Positions 7,271 to 15,700 of a stretch of DNA of 33,145 bases are shown here, piece after piece. The DNA comes from JBFKMV01 sp041629655 (GTDB lineage: Bacteria > Acidobacteriota > Polarisedimenticolia > Polarisedimenticolales > Polarisedimenticolaceae): NCBI GenBank assembly GCA_041629655.1, contig JBFKMV010000035.1, positions 1 to 33,145 of the forward strand. Reading direction: 5' to 3'. Below the pieces are notes generated by a model, which ran no database searches, was not told where the DNA came from, and saw only the letters and a program-made list of their open reading frames with translations. Position 1 is the stretch's first letter. Each line of letters starts with the position of its first letter. Both the position numbers and the translations under genes were made by a program.

Positions 7271-8821
7271 TCAGCGGTTCCTGCCGTAGCGCTCGTGGCT
7301 CGACACCCAGTCCAGCGACGAGATCGCCGCGCCGAGCGAGATCTCGCCGGCCAGCGCCACGCCGGCCACGATCTCGGCCAGCTTCTTGACCTTGCCCTTG
7401 CCGGCGCAACCGAGCAGTTCCAGGCACTCGTGCTGCGTGGCCAGGCCGGTGCCGCCGCCGTAGGTCGCCACGATCAGCGAGGGGATGGTCAGCGACAGGT
7501 ACAGGTCGCCGTCGGGGGTCAGCTCGGTGTAGAGGATGCCGGCCGAGGACTCCGAGACGTTGGCCACGTCCTGCCCGGTGGCGATGAACATCGCGGCGAT
7601 GCCGTTCGGCGAGTGCGCGCCGTTGTTGTTCGCGCCGGACAGGAACGCCCCGATCGTCGCGACCTGCGAGTGGTAGTGCAGGCTGTGCGGCTCGACGCGC
7701 ATGTTCTCGATCAGCACGTCGCGCGGAATCGTCGCCTCGGCCGTGACGCGCTTGCCGCGGGTGCGGATCACGTTGACCTGCGAGCTCTTCTTGTCGGTGG
7801 CGAAGTTCGACTCGAGGTAGAACCGGCGCACGGTCTGCTTGGGCAGCGTCTGCTCCATGATCCAGCTGCAGGCGGCGAAGGTCGCGCGCCCGACCATGTT
7901 CTGACCCGCGGCGTCGCCGGTGGAGTAGTTGAAGCGCAGGTAACAGAACTTGTTGGACAGGAAGTTGTCGATGTACAGCAGCTTGGCGACGGAGGAAGTC
8001 TCCTCGGCCACCTCGCGGATCGGTTCGACGTTGGCGTTGATCCAGTCCCGGAACCCGCGCGCCTCGCGGGCCGAGTCGAACACGAATACCGGAGCGCGCT
8101 GCATCTTGTCCGACAGCACGGTGCAGGTCACCCCGCCCGACAGGTTGAGCACCTTCATGCCGCGGTTGTAGGAGGCGACCAGCGTGCCCTCGCTGGTGGC
8201 CAGCGGGATCAGGAACTCTCCCTGCGCGTGCTCGCCGTTGACCCGTAGCGGGCCGGCCATCCCGATCGGCACCTGGGCCACCCCGGTGAAGTTCTCGACG
8301 TTGCCCCGGACCATCGCCGGATCGAACGAAAACCGGTTGATGTGGTTCAGCTTGACCTTGGTCGCGCGCTCGACGTACTCCTGGCGGCGCCGGATCATCT
8401 CGGGCGCGTAGTCGTCGTCCTTGTCGTACGGAATCCCGGCGCGCCTGCGCTCGCCGCTCGAGATCGCGTCCTTGACCTTGAACGACAGCCGGCCGAACGG
8501 CTCGACGTCGAACTCGATCCGGATCACGTGCTTGCCCGGCGCGAGCTGTCCGTCCGCGGCGTGGACCTCGACGATCTGCCGCAACCCAAACGTGATCGCG
8601 TTACCGGGCGCGAGGTCGGCGGCACGCACCTCGCGCCCGTCGGGCAGCCGCAACGTGAGCTGCTCCAGCGGCACCTCGCGGTCGTCGATCGAGACGCGCT
8701 TCAGACGGGTCAGGCTGGCATCGCTCAAGCGGTTCTTGAGCGTGAAACGGAAGCCGCGGCCCGCGTTCTCCAGGCTGCCGAACGTGTAGAGCTGTCGCAA
8801 CAGCAACGAGGGGATCTTCAT
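7271..8821 (-). CDS. 3-hydroxy-3-methylglutaryl-CoA reductase, class I-like, with extra N-terminal beta domain
   Basis: 516 residues. Reduces HMG-CoA to mevalonate with two NAD(P)H, the committed step of the mevalonate route to isoprenoids. The catalytic domain (~160-516) has ENFTGVAQVPIGMAGPL, LATSEGTLVASYNRG (Glu211), STGDAAGQNM, ATDKKSSQVN (Lys344), ATGQDVANV (Asp418) and SSHERYGR (His509), so the full Glu/Lys/Asp/His set is intact. The TEG-type and TDKK motifs follow class I rather than the usual bacterial class II pattern. There is no membrane anchor. Instead residues ~8-118 form a beta-rich domain (GSLENAGRGFRFTLKN...LAPGKHVIRIEFDVEPFGRLSFKVKD) that resembles DUF6379, the fold of C-glycoside deglycosidase beta subunits. 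The start at 8821 is chosen because a promoter overlaps the upstream GTG at 8881. Confidence 0.93.
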   Translation of the reverse strand: MKIPSLLLRQLYTFGSLENAGRGFRFTLKNRLSDASLTRLKRVSIDDREVPLEQLTLRLPDGREVRAADLAPGNAITFGLRQIVEVHAADGQLAPGKHVIRIEFDVEPFGRLSFKVKDAISSGERRRAGIPYDKDDDYAPEMIRRRQEYVERATKVKLNHINRFSFDPAMVRGNVENFTGVAQVPIGMAGPLRVNGEHAQGEFLIPLATSEGTLVASYNRGMKVLNLSGGVTCTVLSDKMQRAPVFVFDSAREARGFRDWINANVEPIREVAEETSSVAKLLYIDNFLSNKFCYLRFNYSTGDAAGQNMVGRATFAACSWIMEQTLPKQTVRRFYLESNFATDKKSSQVNVIRTRGKRVTAEATIPRDVLIENMRVEPHSLHYHSQVATIGAFLSGANNNGAHSPNGIAAMFIATGQDVANVSESSAGILYTELTPDGDLYLSLTIPSLIVATYGGGTGLATQHECLELLGCAGKGKVKKLAEIVAGVALAGEISLGAAISSLDWVSSHERYGRNR

Positions 8822-8854
8822 CGTATTGCCCAACCGGTTATGGACCCGCGATTC

Positions 8855-8883
8855 CTTATATGCGATTTCCCGCGGGAACACAA
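8855..8883 (-). promoter_or_regulatory. Promoter of the HMG-CoA reductase gene
   Basis: Minus strand TTGTGT (8878-8883), 17 bp, TATAAG (8855-8860). Transcription would start near 8848, giving a leader of about 27 nt and excluding the longer start at 8881. Confidence 0.6.
8867..8878. promoter_or_regulatory. Perfect 12-bp palindrome between divergent genes, possible operator
   Basis: TTCCCGCGGGAA sits inside the spacer of the HMG-CoA reductase promoter. It is also 11 bp upstream of the TATGCT box of the divergent aldehyde dehydrogenase gene, so one protein bound here could control both. Confidence 0.45.
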
Positions 8884-8888
8884 TCCGC

Positions 8889-8894
8889 TATGCT
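8889..8894 (+). promoter_or_regulatory. -10 box (TATGCT) of the aldehyde dehydrogenase gene
   Basis: TATGCT lies 24 bp before the ATG at 8918; no clear -35 at 17 bp (TTTCCC). The same hexamer is the -10 of a better promoter at 23082-23110. Absence of a -35 and overlap with the palindrome suggest that an activator may be needed. Confidence 0.45.
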
Positions 8895-8917
8895 GTTCCC
8901 CTACGCCGAGGCCAACC

Positions 8918-10615
8918 ATGCCCACGCTCATCACGCCGCCCCAGGAGCCGACGCCCGCCCGCGACGCCGACGTGCTGCTCGACCGCCTGTCCTCGCGTCG
9001 CTCGGACTGGGCCCGCACCGGGATCCCCGAACGGATCGAGCTGCTGCGGCGCGCCCGCGAGGGCGTGCTGGCGGTTTCCGAGGAGTGGGTCCGGCTCTCG
9101 TGTCTGGCCAAGGGAATCGACCCCGGCTCGACCCTGGCCGGCGAGGAGTGGCTGAGCGGCCCGGTGACCACGCTCCGCGCGTTACGCCTGACGGGCGAGG
9201 CGCTGGAGCAGCAGGGACAACCGTTCCCGCCCGCGCTGCGCGAGGGCGCCGGCGGCCAATCGATCGCCTCGGTGATGCCGGCCTCGCCTTTCGACCGCAT
9301 CCTGTTCCGCGACATGCGCGCGGAGGTGTGGATCCTGCCGGACCGCCCGCCGAGCCAGGGCCGGATCTACCGCGAACTGGCGGAAGGACGGCCGGGAACG
9401 GGCCTGCTCGCCCTGGTGCTCGGCGCGGGGAACATTTCCTCGATCGCGCCGACCGACGTGCTGCACCAGATGTTCGTCGAGAACCGGGTGGTGGCGCTCA
9501 AGCCGAATCCGGTCAACGCGTACCTGGGCCCGTTGTTCGAGCGGGCGTTCGCGGGGCTGATCGAGGCGGGCTTCCTCGGCGTCGTGTACGGCGGCGGCGA
9601 GACCGGCCGCGAGCTGTGCCACGACCCCCGGGTCGAGGCGATCCACCTCACCGGCTCGGAGCGGACGTACGACGCGATCGTGTGGGGTGCCGACGAGCAG
9701 GAGCGCCGGCGGCGCAAGGCCGCCGGGGAACCGCTGCTGACCAAGCCGTTCTCCGCCGAGCTGGGCTGCGTGACGCCGGTGCTGGTGGTGCCGGGACGCT
9801 GGTCCGAGGCCGACCTGGAGTTTCAGGCCACCCACCTCGCCGCGATGCTGACGCACAACGCCGGCTTCAACTGCACCACCTCGCGCGTGATCGTGACGGC
9901 CCGCGGCTGGCGGCAACGCAAGGCGTTTCTGGGGCACGTCGAACGGCGGCTGGCCGCAGAGCCGCCGCGCCGCGCGTACTACCCGGGTGCGTCCGAGCGA
10001 CTGCAACGGTTCGTGCGGCGCTACCCGCAGGCCAGGGCGCTTTCGCCGGCCGGCGCGGACGCGCTGCCGTGGACCGTGATCCGCGACGTTCCGTTCGCGG
10101 CGGGCGAGCCGGCGCTGGCGGAGGAATCGTTTTGCGGGATGATCGCCGAGACCGCCGTCGACGCGCGCGACGCACCCGAATTTCTGGAACGCGCCGTCCC
10201 GCAGGCCAACGAGCGGATTCACGGCACGCTGTCGTGCGTGCTGCTGATCGATCCCGACACCGCGCGCGAGCACGCGGCCCCGGTCGAGCGCGCGATCCGG
10301 GAGCTCCGTTACGGCGCCATCGCCGTCAACGCCTGGACCGGGGTCAACTTCGGGCTGGGCGTCACGAGCTGGGGCGCGTTTCCCGGCCACACGCCCGAGC
10401 GGATCGAGTCGGGAACGAGCGTCGTGCACAACGCGTTCCTGTTCGACCATCCCGAACGCTCGGTGGTCTACGCGCCGTTCCGGCCGTTTCCCAAACCGGT
10501 CTGGTTCACCGACCACCGCAACCTGCTGGAGCTTGGACGGCGGATGACGGGATTCGAGGCGCGACCGTCCTGGAGCCGTCTGCCCGGGGTCATCCTCGCC
10601 GCGCTGCGAGGTTGA
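8918..10615 (+). CDS. Aldehyde dehydrogenase superfamily protein
   Basis: 565 residues, cytoplasmic, NAD(P)+-dependent oxidation of an aldehyde to an acid or acyl thioester. The Rossmann-type N-terminal part has LGAGNIS (168-174), VALKPNP (192-198) and HLTGSERT (243-250). The catalytic glutamate is in SAELGC (Glu281) and the nucleophile is Cys319 in HNAGFNCTTSR. Compared with typical ~490-residue members it carries an N-terminal extension of roughly 100 residues, predicted mostly helical, and a long C-terminal tail, so it belongs to an outlying subfamily whose substrate I do not recognise. The ATG at 8918 is the first good start after the TATGCT box; its ribosome site is poor. It is divergent from the HMG-CoA reductase gene across a shared palindrome, which hints at a related pathway but does not prove one. 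Confidence 0.85.
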   Translation: MPTLITPPQEPTPARDADVLLDRLSSRRSDWARTGIPERIELLRRAREGVLAVSEEWVRLSCLAKGIDPGSTLAGEEWLSGPVTTLRALRLTGEALEQQGQPFPPALREGAGGQSIASVMPASPFDRILFRDMRAEVWILPDRPPSQGRIYRELAEGRPGTGLLALVLGAGNISSIAPTDVLHQMFVENRVVALKPNPVNAYLGPLFERAFAGLIEAGFLGVVYGGGETGRELCHDPRVEAIHLTGSERTYDAIVWGADEQERRRRKAAGEPLLTKPFSAELGCVTPVLVVPGRWSEADLEFQATHLAAMLTHNAGFNCTTSRVIVTARGWRQRKAFLGHVERRLAAEPPRRAYYPGASERLQRFVRRYPQARALSPAGADALPWTVIRDVPFAAGEPALAEESFCGMIAETAVDARDAPEFLERAVPQANERIHGTLSCVLLIDPDTAREHAAPVERAIRELRYGAIAVNAWTGVNFGLGVTSWGAFPGHTPERIESGTSVVHNAFLFDHPERSVVYAPFRPFPKPVWFTDHRNLLELGRRMTGFEARPSWSRLPGVILAALRG

Positions 10616-10623
10616 GCGAGCGA

Positions 10624-10648
10624 GGCCACCAAGTGGACAGAGGTGGTC
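10624..10648 (+). terminator. Weak hairpin after the aldehyde dehydrogenase gene
   Basis: CCACC/GGTGG stem extended by a G-T and a G-C pair (7 bp in all) around an 11-base loop, 9 bp after the stop codon. No clear T-tract. A tentative terminator in the 188-bp gap before apbE. Confidence 0.3.
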
Positions 10649-10714
10649 CGCTTTGAATCGACTGTAGTACTGCGCCGGAAGGGTCCGGCCCGTGCCTTCG
10701 CGGGAGCGCATCGT

Positions 10715-10720
10715 TAGAAT
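10715..10720 (+). promoter_or_regulatory. -10 box (TAGAAT) of the apbE-rnf-PFOR operon
   Basis: TAGAAT lies 84 bp upstream of the apbE ATG. It is the only promoter-like element in the gap before a run of ten tightly spaced genes. The -35 position has no TTG, so expression may need an activator or another sigma factor. Confidence 0.5.
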
Positions 10721-10803
10721 GCCCCCTCGAACATACGAGTCTGTTGACCCGGACAGGCCGTCCGCGAAACGCGACCCGCTTCGCCCGGGCCGGGGGTGAC
10801 GCG

Positions 10804-11829
10804 ATGATCGACGAGTCGGATACCCGAAGACTCCCCACGCGGCGCAACGTGCTGCGCATCCTCGCCGTGGGCGGCGCCGCCGGCGTGGCCTGGCGCCTGG
10901 GCCTGTTCGGCCGGGCGCGGCCGCTGCCGCTCACGCGCGCCCGGGTGCTGATGGGCACCGGGGTGCACCTGACGGTGCTCGGCGACGACCGCGAGGCCGC
11001 CGGGGCCGCGGCCGATGCGACGCTGGAGCGGATGGCGGAGCTGGAGAGCCTCTTGACCCGCTACCGTCCGGAGAGCGAGGTCTCGCGGCTCAACGCGACC
11101 GGCCGCCTGGACGACGCGTCGGACGCCTTGCTCGACGTGTTGCGACTGGCCGACCGCGTGTCGCGCCTCGGCGACGGCGCGTTCGACGTGACCGTCCAGC
11201 CGGTGCTCGACCTGTACCGCGACCAGCTCGAGCGGCGCCGCGAGCTGCCGCCGGCGGCAGACATCGAGCAGGCCGTGGCCGGGGTGGGCCAGCGGGCGCT
11301 GCGGATCGAAGGGCGGGCCGTCCGTTTCGAGCGGCCGGGGATGCGCCTCACGCTGGACGGCATCGGCAAGGGTTACATCGTGGACCGCGGCGTCGACGTG
11401 TTGCGCGGGCGCGGCTTCGGTGACGTCTACGTCGAGGCCGGAGGTGACCTGGTCGCCTCGGGCGGCAAGGGTCCCGATACGCCGTGGCGGATCGGCATCC
11501 GCAATCCGCGGCCGGGACTGACCCTGGTGGCCCGCTTCGACGCGCGGGATCGCGCCGTCGCGACTTCCGGGGACTACATGCAACCGTTCACGCCGGACTA
11601 CGCGCAGCACCACATCGTCGATCCGCGCACGGGCTACTCGGCGCCGGAGCTGGCCAGCGCCACGGTGGTGGCGCCGGATGCGGCGACCGCGGACGCCCTG
11701 GCCACGCTGACCATGGTGCTGGGGCCGCGCGCGGGCCGCGATCTGCTGGAGGCAGAGCCGGGATGCGAGGGTTACCTGGTGACGAAGGACCTCGAGGTCG
11801 TGCGGACCTCGGGCTTCACCCTCGTCTGA
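10804..11829 (+). CDS. apbE: FAD:protein FMN transferase
   Basis: 341 residues. ApbE transfers FMN from FAD onto a threonine of target membrane proteins through a phosphoester bond, on the outer face of the inner membrane. The N-terminus has a twin-arginine-like segment (TRRNVLRILAVGGAAGVAW) that exports or anchors the protein. The mature domain shows MGTGVHLTV, LLTRYRPESEVSRLN, GAFDVTVQPV, LDGIGKGYIVD, VEAGGDLVASG, ATSGDY and HHIVDPRTGY, the standard nucleotide- and metal-binding set. The ATG at 10804 follows a GGGGGTGA ribosome site. It is the first gene of the operon and lies 9 bp before rnfB. Both classical targets, RnfD and RnfG, lie downstream with the flavinylation motif TGAT, so its job here is almost certain. 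Confidence 0.95.
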   Translation: MIDESDTRRLPTRRNVLRILAVGGAAGVAWRLGLFGRARPLPLTRARVLMGTGVHLTVLGDDREAAGAAADATLERMAELESLLTRYRPESEVSRLNATGRLDDASDALLDVLRLADRVSRLGDGAFDVTVQPVLDLYRDQLERRRELPPAADIEQAVAGVGQRALRIEGRAVRFERPGMRLTLDGIGKGYIVDRGVDVLRGRGFGDVYVEAGGDLVASGGKGPDTPWRIGIRNPRPGLTLVARFDARDRAVATSGDYMQPFTPDYAQHHIVDPRTGYSAPELASATVVAPDAATADALATLTMVLGPRAGRDLLEAEPGCEGYLVTKDLEVVRTSGFTLV

Positions 11830-11838
11830 GCGCGCGCC

Positions 11839-12702
11839 ATGCTGCTCCTGACGGCGGTCGGCGCGATCGGCGGGCTCACCCTGGTGTTGGCCTCGCTGCT
11901 CGTGTTGGCCCACCGCAAGCTCCACGTCGAGGAGGATCCCCGGATCGACGTCGTCGAGGAGCTGCTGCCCCACGCCAACTGCGGCGCCTGCGGTTTTCCG
12001 GGCTGCCGCCCGTTCGCCGAGGCGCTGGTGGCGGGCGACGTGCTGCCGGGCAAGTGCACCGTGAGCACCGAGCAGGGCCGGATCGAGATCGCCGACTACC
12101 TGGGCGTCGACGTGGGGGCCGAGGAACGCTGGGTCGCGCGGCTGGCCTGCGCCGGCGGCTCCAACGTGGCCCGCAACCACGCGCGCTACGACGGACCGCA
12201 GACCTGTCGCGCCGCGGCGATGGTCGCCGGAGGGGGCAAGGGCTGCTTCTGGGGCTGTCTCGGCCTCTCCGACTGCTACGAGGCCTGCGATTTCGACGCG
12301 ATCCACATGAACCGGCACGGCCTGCCGGTGGTCAGCGAGGAGAAGTGCACCGCCTGCGGCGACTGCGTCGAGGCCTGCCCGAAGGACCTGTTCTCGCTCC
12401 ACCCGGTCAGCCACCGGCTGTGGGTCGCCTGCAAGTCGCTGGAAGCCGGGGACGAACTGGTCGAGGACTGCGAGGTCGCCTGCACCGCCTGCGGGCGCTG
12501 CGCGCTGGACGCGCCCGGCCTGATCACGATGATCGACAACCTTCCGGTCGTCGATTACGCACGCAAGCACGATACGCAGTTGCCGATCCAACGCTGCCCG
12601 ACCGGTGCGATCGTGTGGATCGACGCCGAGCGCGGCGTGGTCAAGGGGACGGCGGCCAAGAAGATCATTCGCAAGGGCGCGCTGCGCGACGCCCCGACCT
12701 AG
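11839..12702 (+). CDS. rnfB: Rnf complex subunit B, polyferredoxin
   Basis: 287 residues. Rnf is a membrane ferredoxin:NAD+ oxidoreductase that pumps Na+ or H+; RnfB takes electrons from ferredoxin. One N-terminal membrane helix (residues 4-24) is followed by the RnfB signature four-cysteine motif (Cys48, 51, 56, 73). Further cysteine sets lie at 104-150, 170-180 (CTACGDCVEACP) and 198-253 (including CTACGRC). Twenty cysteines in all could hold about five [4Fe-4S] clusters, as in the long RnfB proteins of anaerobes rather than the short proteobacterial form. In most operons rnfB is first or last among the rnf genes; here it is separated from rnfC by the PFOR gene. Translation starts at ATG 11839. 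Confidence 0.95.
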   Translation: MLLLTAVGAIGGLTLVLASLLVLAHRKLHVEEDPRIDVVEELLPHANCGACGFPGCRPFAEALVAGDVLPGKCTVSTEQGRIEIADYLGVDVGAEERWVARLACAGGSNVARNHARYDGPQTCRAAAMVAGGGKGCFWGCLGLSDCYEACDFDAIHMNRHGLPVVSEEKCTACGDCVEACPKDLFSLHPVSHRLWVACKSLEAGDELVEDCEVACTACGRCALDAPGLITMIDNLPVVDYARKHDTQLPIQRCPTGAIVWIDAERGVVKGTAAKKIIRKGALRDAPT

Positions 12703-12730
12703 ACGGAATGACCCAAGAAAGGGAATCGAG

Positions 12731-15700
12731 ATGTCGGTACTGACGTTCGGTCGGAAAGCCAAGGAAGCAGCCAAGCAGAACCAGCGCCGCTTCAAGTATC
12801 CCGGCACGCGGGCCGCGATGGACGGCAACACCGCGGTGATCATGTGCGAGCGCGAGTCGACCGACGCGGCCGGCGCCTACCCGATCACGCCCTCGACGCA
12901 GATGGGCGAGTACTGGGCCGAGAACGCGGCGCACGGGCACCTCAATATCTCCGGACGGCCGCTGATCTTCATCGAGCCCGAGGGCGAGCACGCCGCCGCC
13001 GCCGTCACCGCCGGGATGGCGATGACCGGCCTGCGCGCGGCCAATTTCTCCTCGGGCCAGGGCATCGCCTACATGCACGAGTCGCTGTACGCCGCGGTGG
13101 GCAAGCGGCTGACCTACGTGCTGAACATCGGCGCCCGGGCGATGACCAAGGCCAACCTCAACGTCCACGCCGGTCACGACGACTATCACTGCATCGACGA
13201 CACCGGGTTCTTCCAACTGTTCGCCAAGAACGCGCAGGCGGCGGCGGACCTGAACATCATCAGCCACCGCATCGCCGAGCTGGCGTTGACGCCGGGCGTG
13301 ATCGCGCAGGACGGGTTCCTGACCACGCACCTGATCGAGTCGATGCAGGTCCCCGAGCGCGAGCTGATCGCCGAGTACCTCGGCAAGCCCGATGACGTCA
13401 TCGACACGCCTACCGCGGCCCAGCGCATCATCTACGGCGACACGCGGCGCCGCATCCCGCTGTTGTGGGACGTCGACAACCCGGTGATGGCGGGACTGGT
13501 ACAGAACCAGGACTCGTACATGCAGAGCGTCGCGGCGCAGCGCCCGTTCTTCTTCGACCACGTCAAGGAGCTTGCCGAGCGCGCGTTCGCCGAGTTCGGC
13601 GAGCTGACCGGGCGGCGCTACGACCGCGTGATGACCTATCGCACCGACGACGCCGACTACCTGATCGTCGGCCAGGGCAGCCTGATCCCGACCGCCGAGG
13701 CGGTCGCCGACTGGCTGCGCGAGACCCGCGGGATCAAGGTCGGCGTGGTGGACCTGGTGATGTTCCGACCGTTTCCCGCCGACCTGATCGGCCGGATCGT
13801 CAAGGGCCGCAAGGGCGTGGCGGTGCTGGAACGGCTGGACCAGCCGCTGGCCGTCGACCTGCCGCTGATGCGCGAGATCCGCGCCACGATCAGCAAGTGC
13901 CTGGAGAACGGCCGCGACCCCAAGCGCCCGGTCTATCCGGAGCTCGAAACCTACCGCGACGTGTCCAACGTGCCGCCGCTCTACTCCGGATCGTTCGGCA
14001 TGGGCAGCCGCGACCTGCAGCCCGAGGGCGTCGTCGGAGCCGTCGAGAACATGCTTCCCGACGGGCCGAAGAAGCGTCTGTACTACCTGTCGATCGACTT
14101 CCTGCTCGACAAGCCGGTCACGCCCAAGCAGGAGATGTACCAGCAGACGATCGAGGAATCCTACCCGCAGGTCCGGGAGCTCGCGGTGCGCGGCAGCGAG
14201 AACCCGAACCTGATGCCCGAGAACAGCATCACCGTGCGCTTCCACTCGGTCGGCGGCTGGGGTGCCATCACCACGGGCAAGAACCTGGCGATGACGCTGT
14301 TCGACCTGCTGGGCTACCACATCAAGGCCAACCCCAAGTACGGCTCGGAGAAGAAGGGCCAACCCACGACCTACTACCTGTCCGCGGCGCCGGAGCCGAT
14401 CCGGATCAACTGCGAGTACTTCTACGTCGACGTGGTGCTGTCGCCGGACCCCAACGTGTTCCACCACACCAACGCGCTGGCCGGTCTACGGGAAGGCGGG
14501 GTGTTCATCATCCAGAGCGACCGCACGTCGCCCGAGCAGGTCTGGGAGGACATCCCGGCGCCGTTCCAGAAGATCATCATCGACAAGGGCATCAAGGTCT
14601 TCGCGATCGACGGCTTCAAGATCGCCCGCGAGGAGGCGACCGACCCCGACCTGCAGCTGCGCATGCAGGGCATCGCGTTCCAGGGCGCGTTCTTCGCCGG
14701 CTCGCCGCTGATGCAGCAGGCCGGTCTCGACGAGGCCAAGCTGCTGGACGCGATCCGCAGCCAGCTCCAGGACAAGTTCGGCTCCAAGGGCGCCCGCGTG
14801 GTCGAGGACAACATGCGGGTCGTCAAGCGCGGCTTCGACGAGATGCTCGAGATCCAGCCGGGCCCGATCACCGAGGCTCGCCCGGGCGCCCGCTCCGCCG
14901 GGAGCGAGCCCCAGATCCCCGTGATGGTCCGCGACCTGCCGCAGAGCCGGGCGCCGATGACCGACATCCACCGCTTCTGGGAGCAGACCGGCAACTTCTA
15001 CGCGCGCGGGATGGGCAACGACAACATCACCGACCCGTTCATCGGGCTCGGCGTGATGCCGGCCTGCTCGGCGCTGTTCCGCGACATGACCGCGATCCGC
15101 TTCGAGCACCCGCAGTGGATCCCGGAGAACTGCACGGGCTGCGGCGACTGTTACACCGTCTGTCCCGACACCGCGATCCCCGGCCTGGTCAACGAGGTCG
15201 CACAGGTGCTCGACAGCGTGGTCGCGCGGGTGCGCAAGGGCGGCCACGCGGTGGAGCATCTGCCGCGGGCGGTGCGTCAGCTCGAACGGCACCTGCGCGC
15301 GTCGCTCAACGAGGCCGCCGAGACCGACGACGTGGCCACGATGCTCGAGGACGCGGTCGGCACGACGATCAAGCAGAGCGAGCTGGAGGGCGAGCAACGC
15401 GAGGCGCTGAACCGGGAGTTCGAACTGTTCCGGGAGGCGCTGGACGGGTTCCCGTTCGCGCTCTCGCGCCCGTACTATACGGTGCCCGAGCAACGCGCGG
15501 CGGGTGACGGTGGGCTGCTCTCGATCACGGTCAACCCCTACACCTGCAAGGGCTGTATGGAGTGCGTCCAGGTCTGCGACGACGACGCGCTGCGCCCGAT
15601 GACGCAGACCGACACCTCGGTCCGGCAGCTCCGCGATCACTGGGACTTCTGGCTCGACCTGCCCAACACGCCCCAGAAGTACATCCGCGTGGACGACATC

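Noticed and set aside
10714..12843. Minus-strand frame opposite apbE and rnfB
   Set aside because: Covers two genes with complete family signatures; the antisense translation has no motif.
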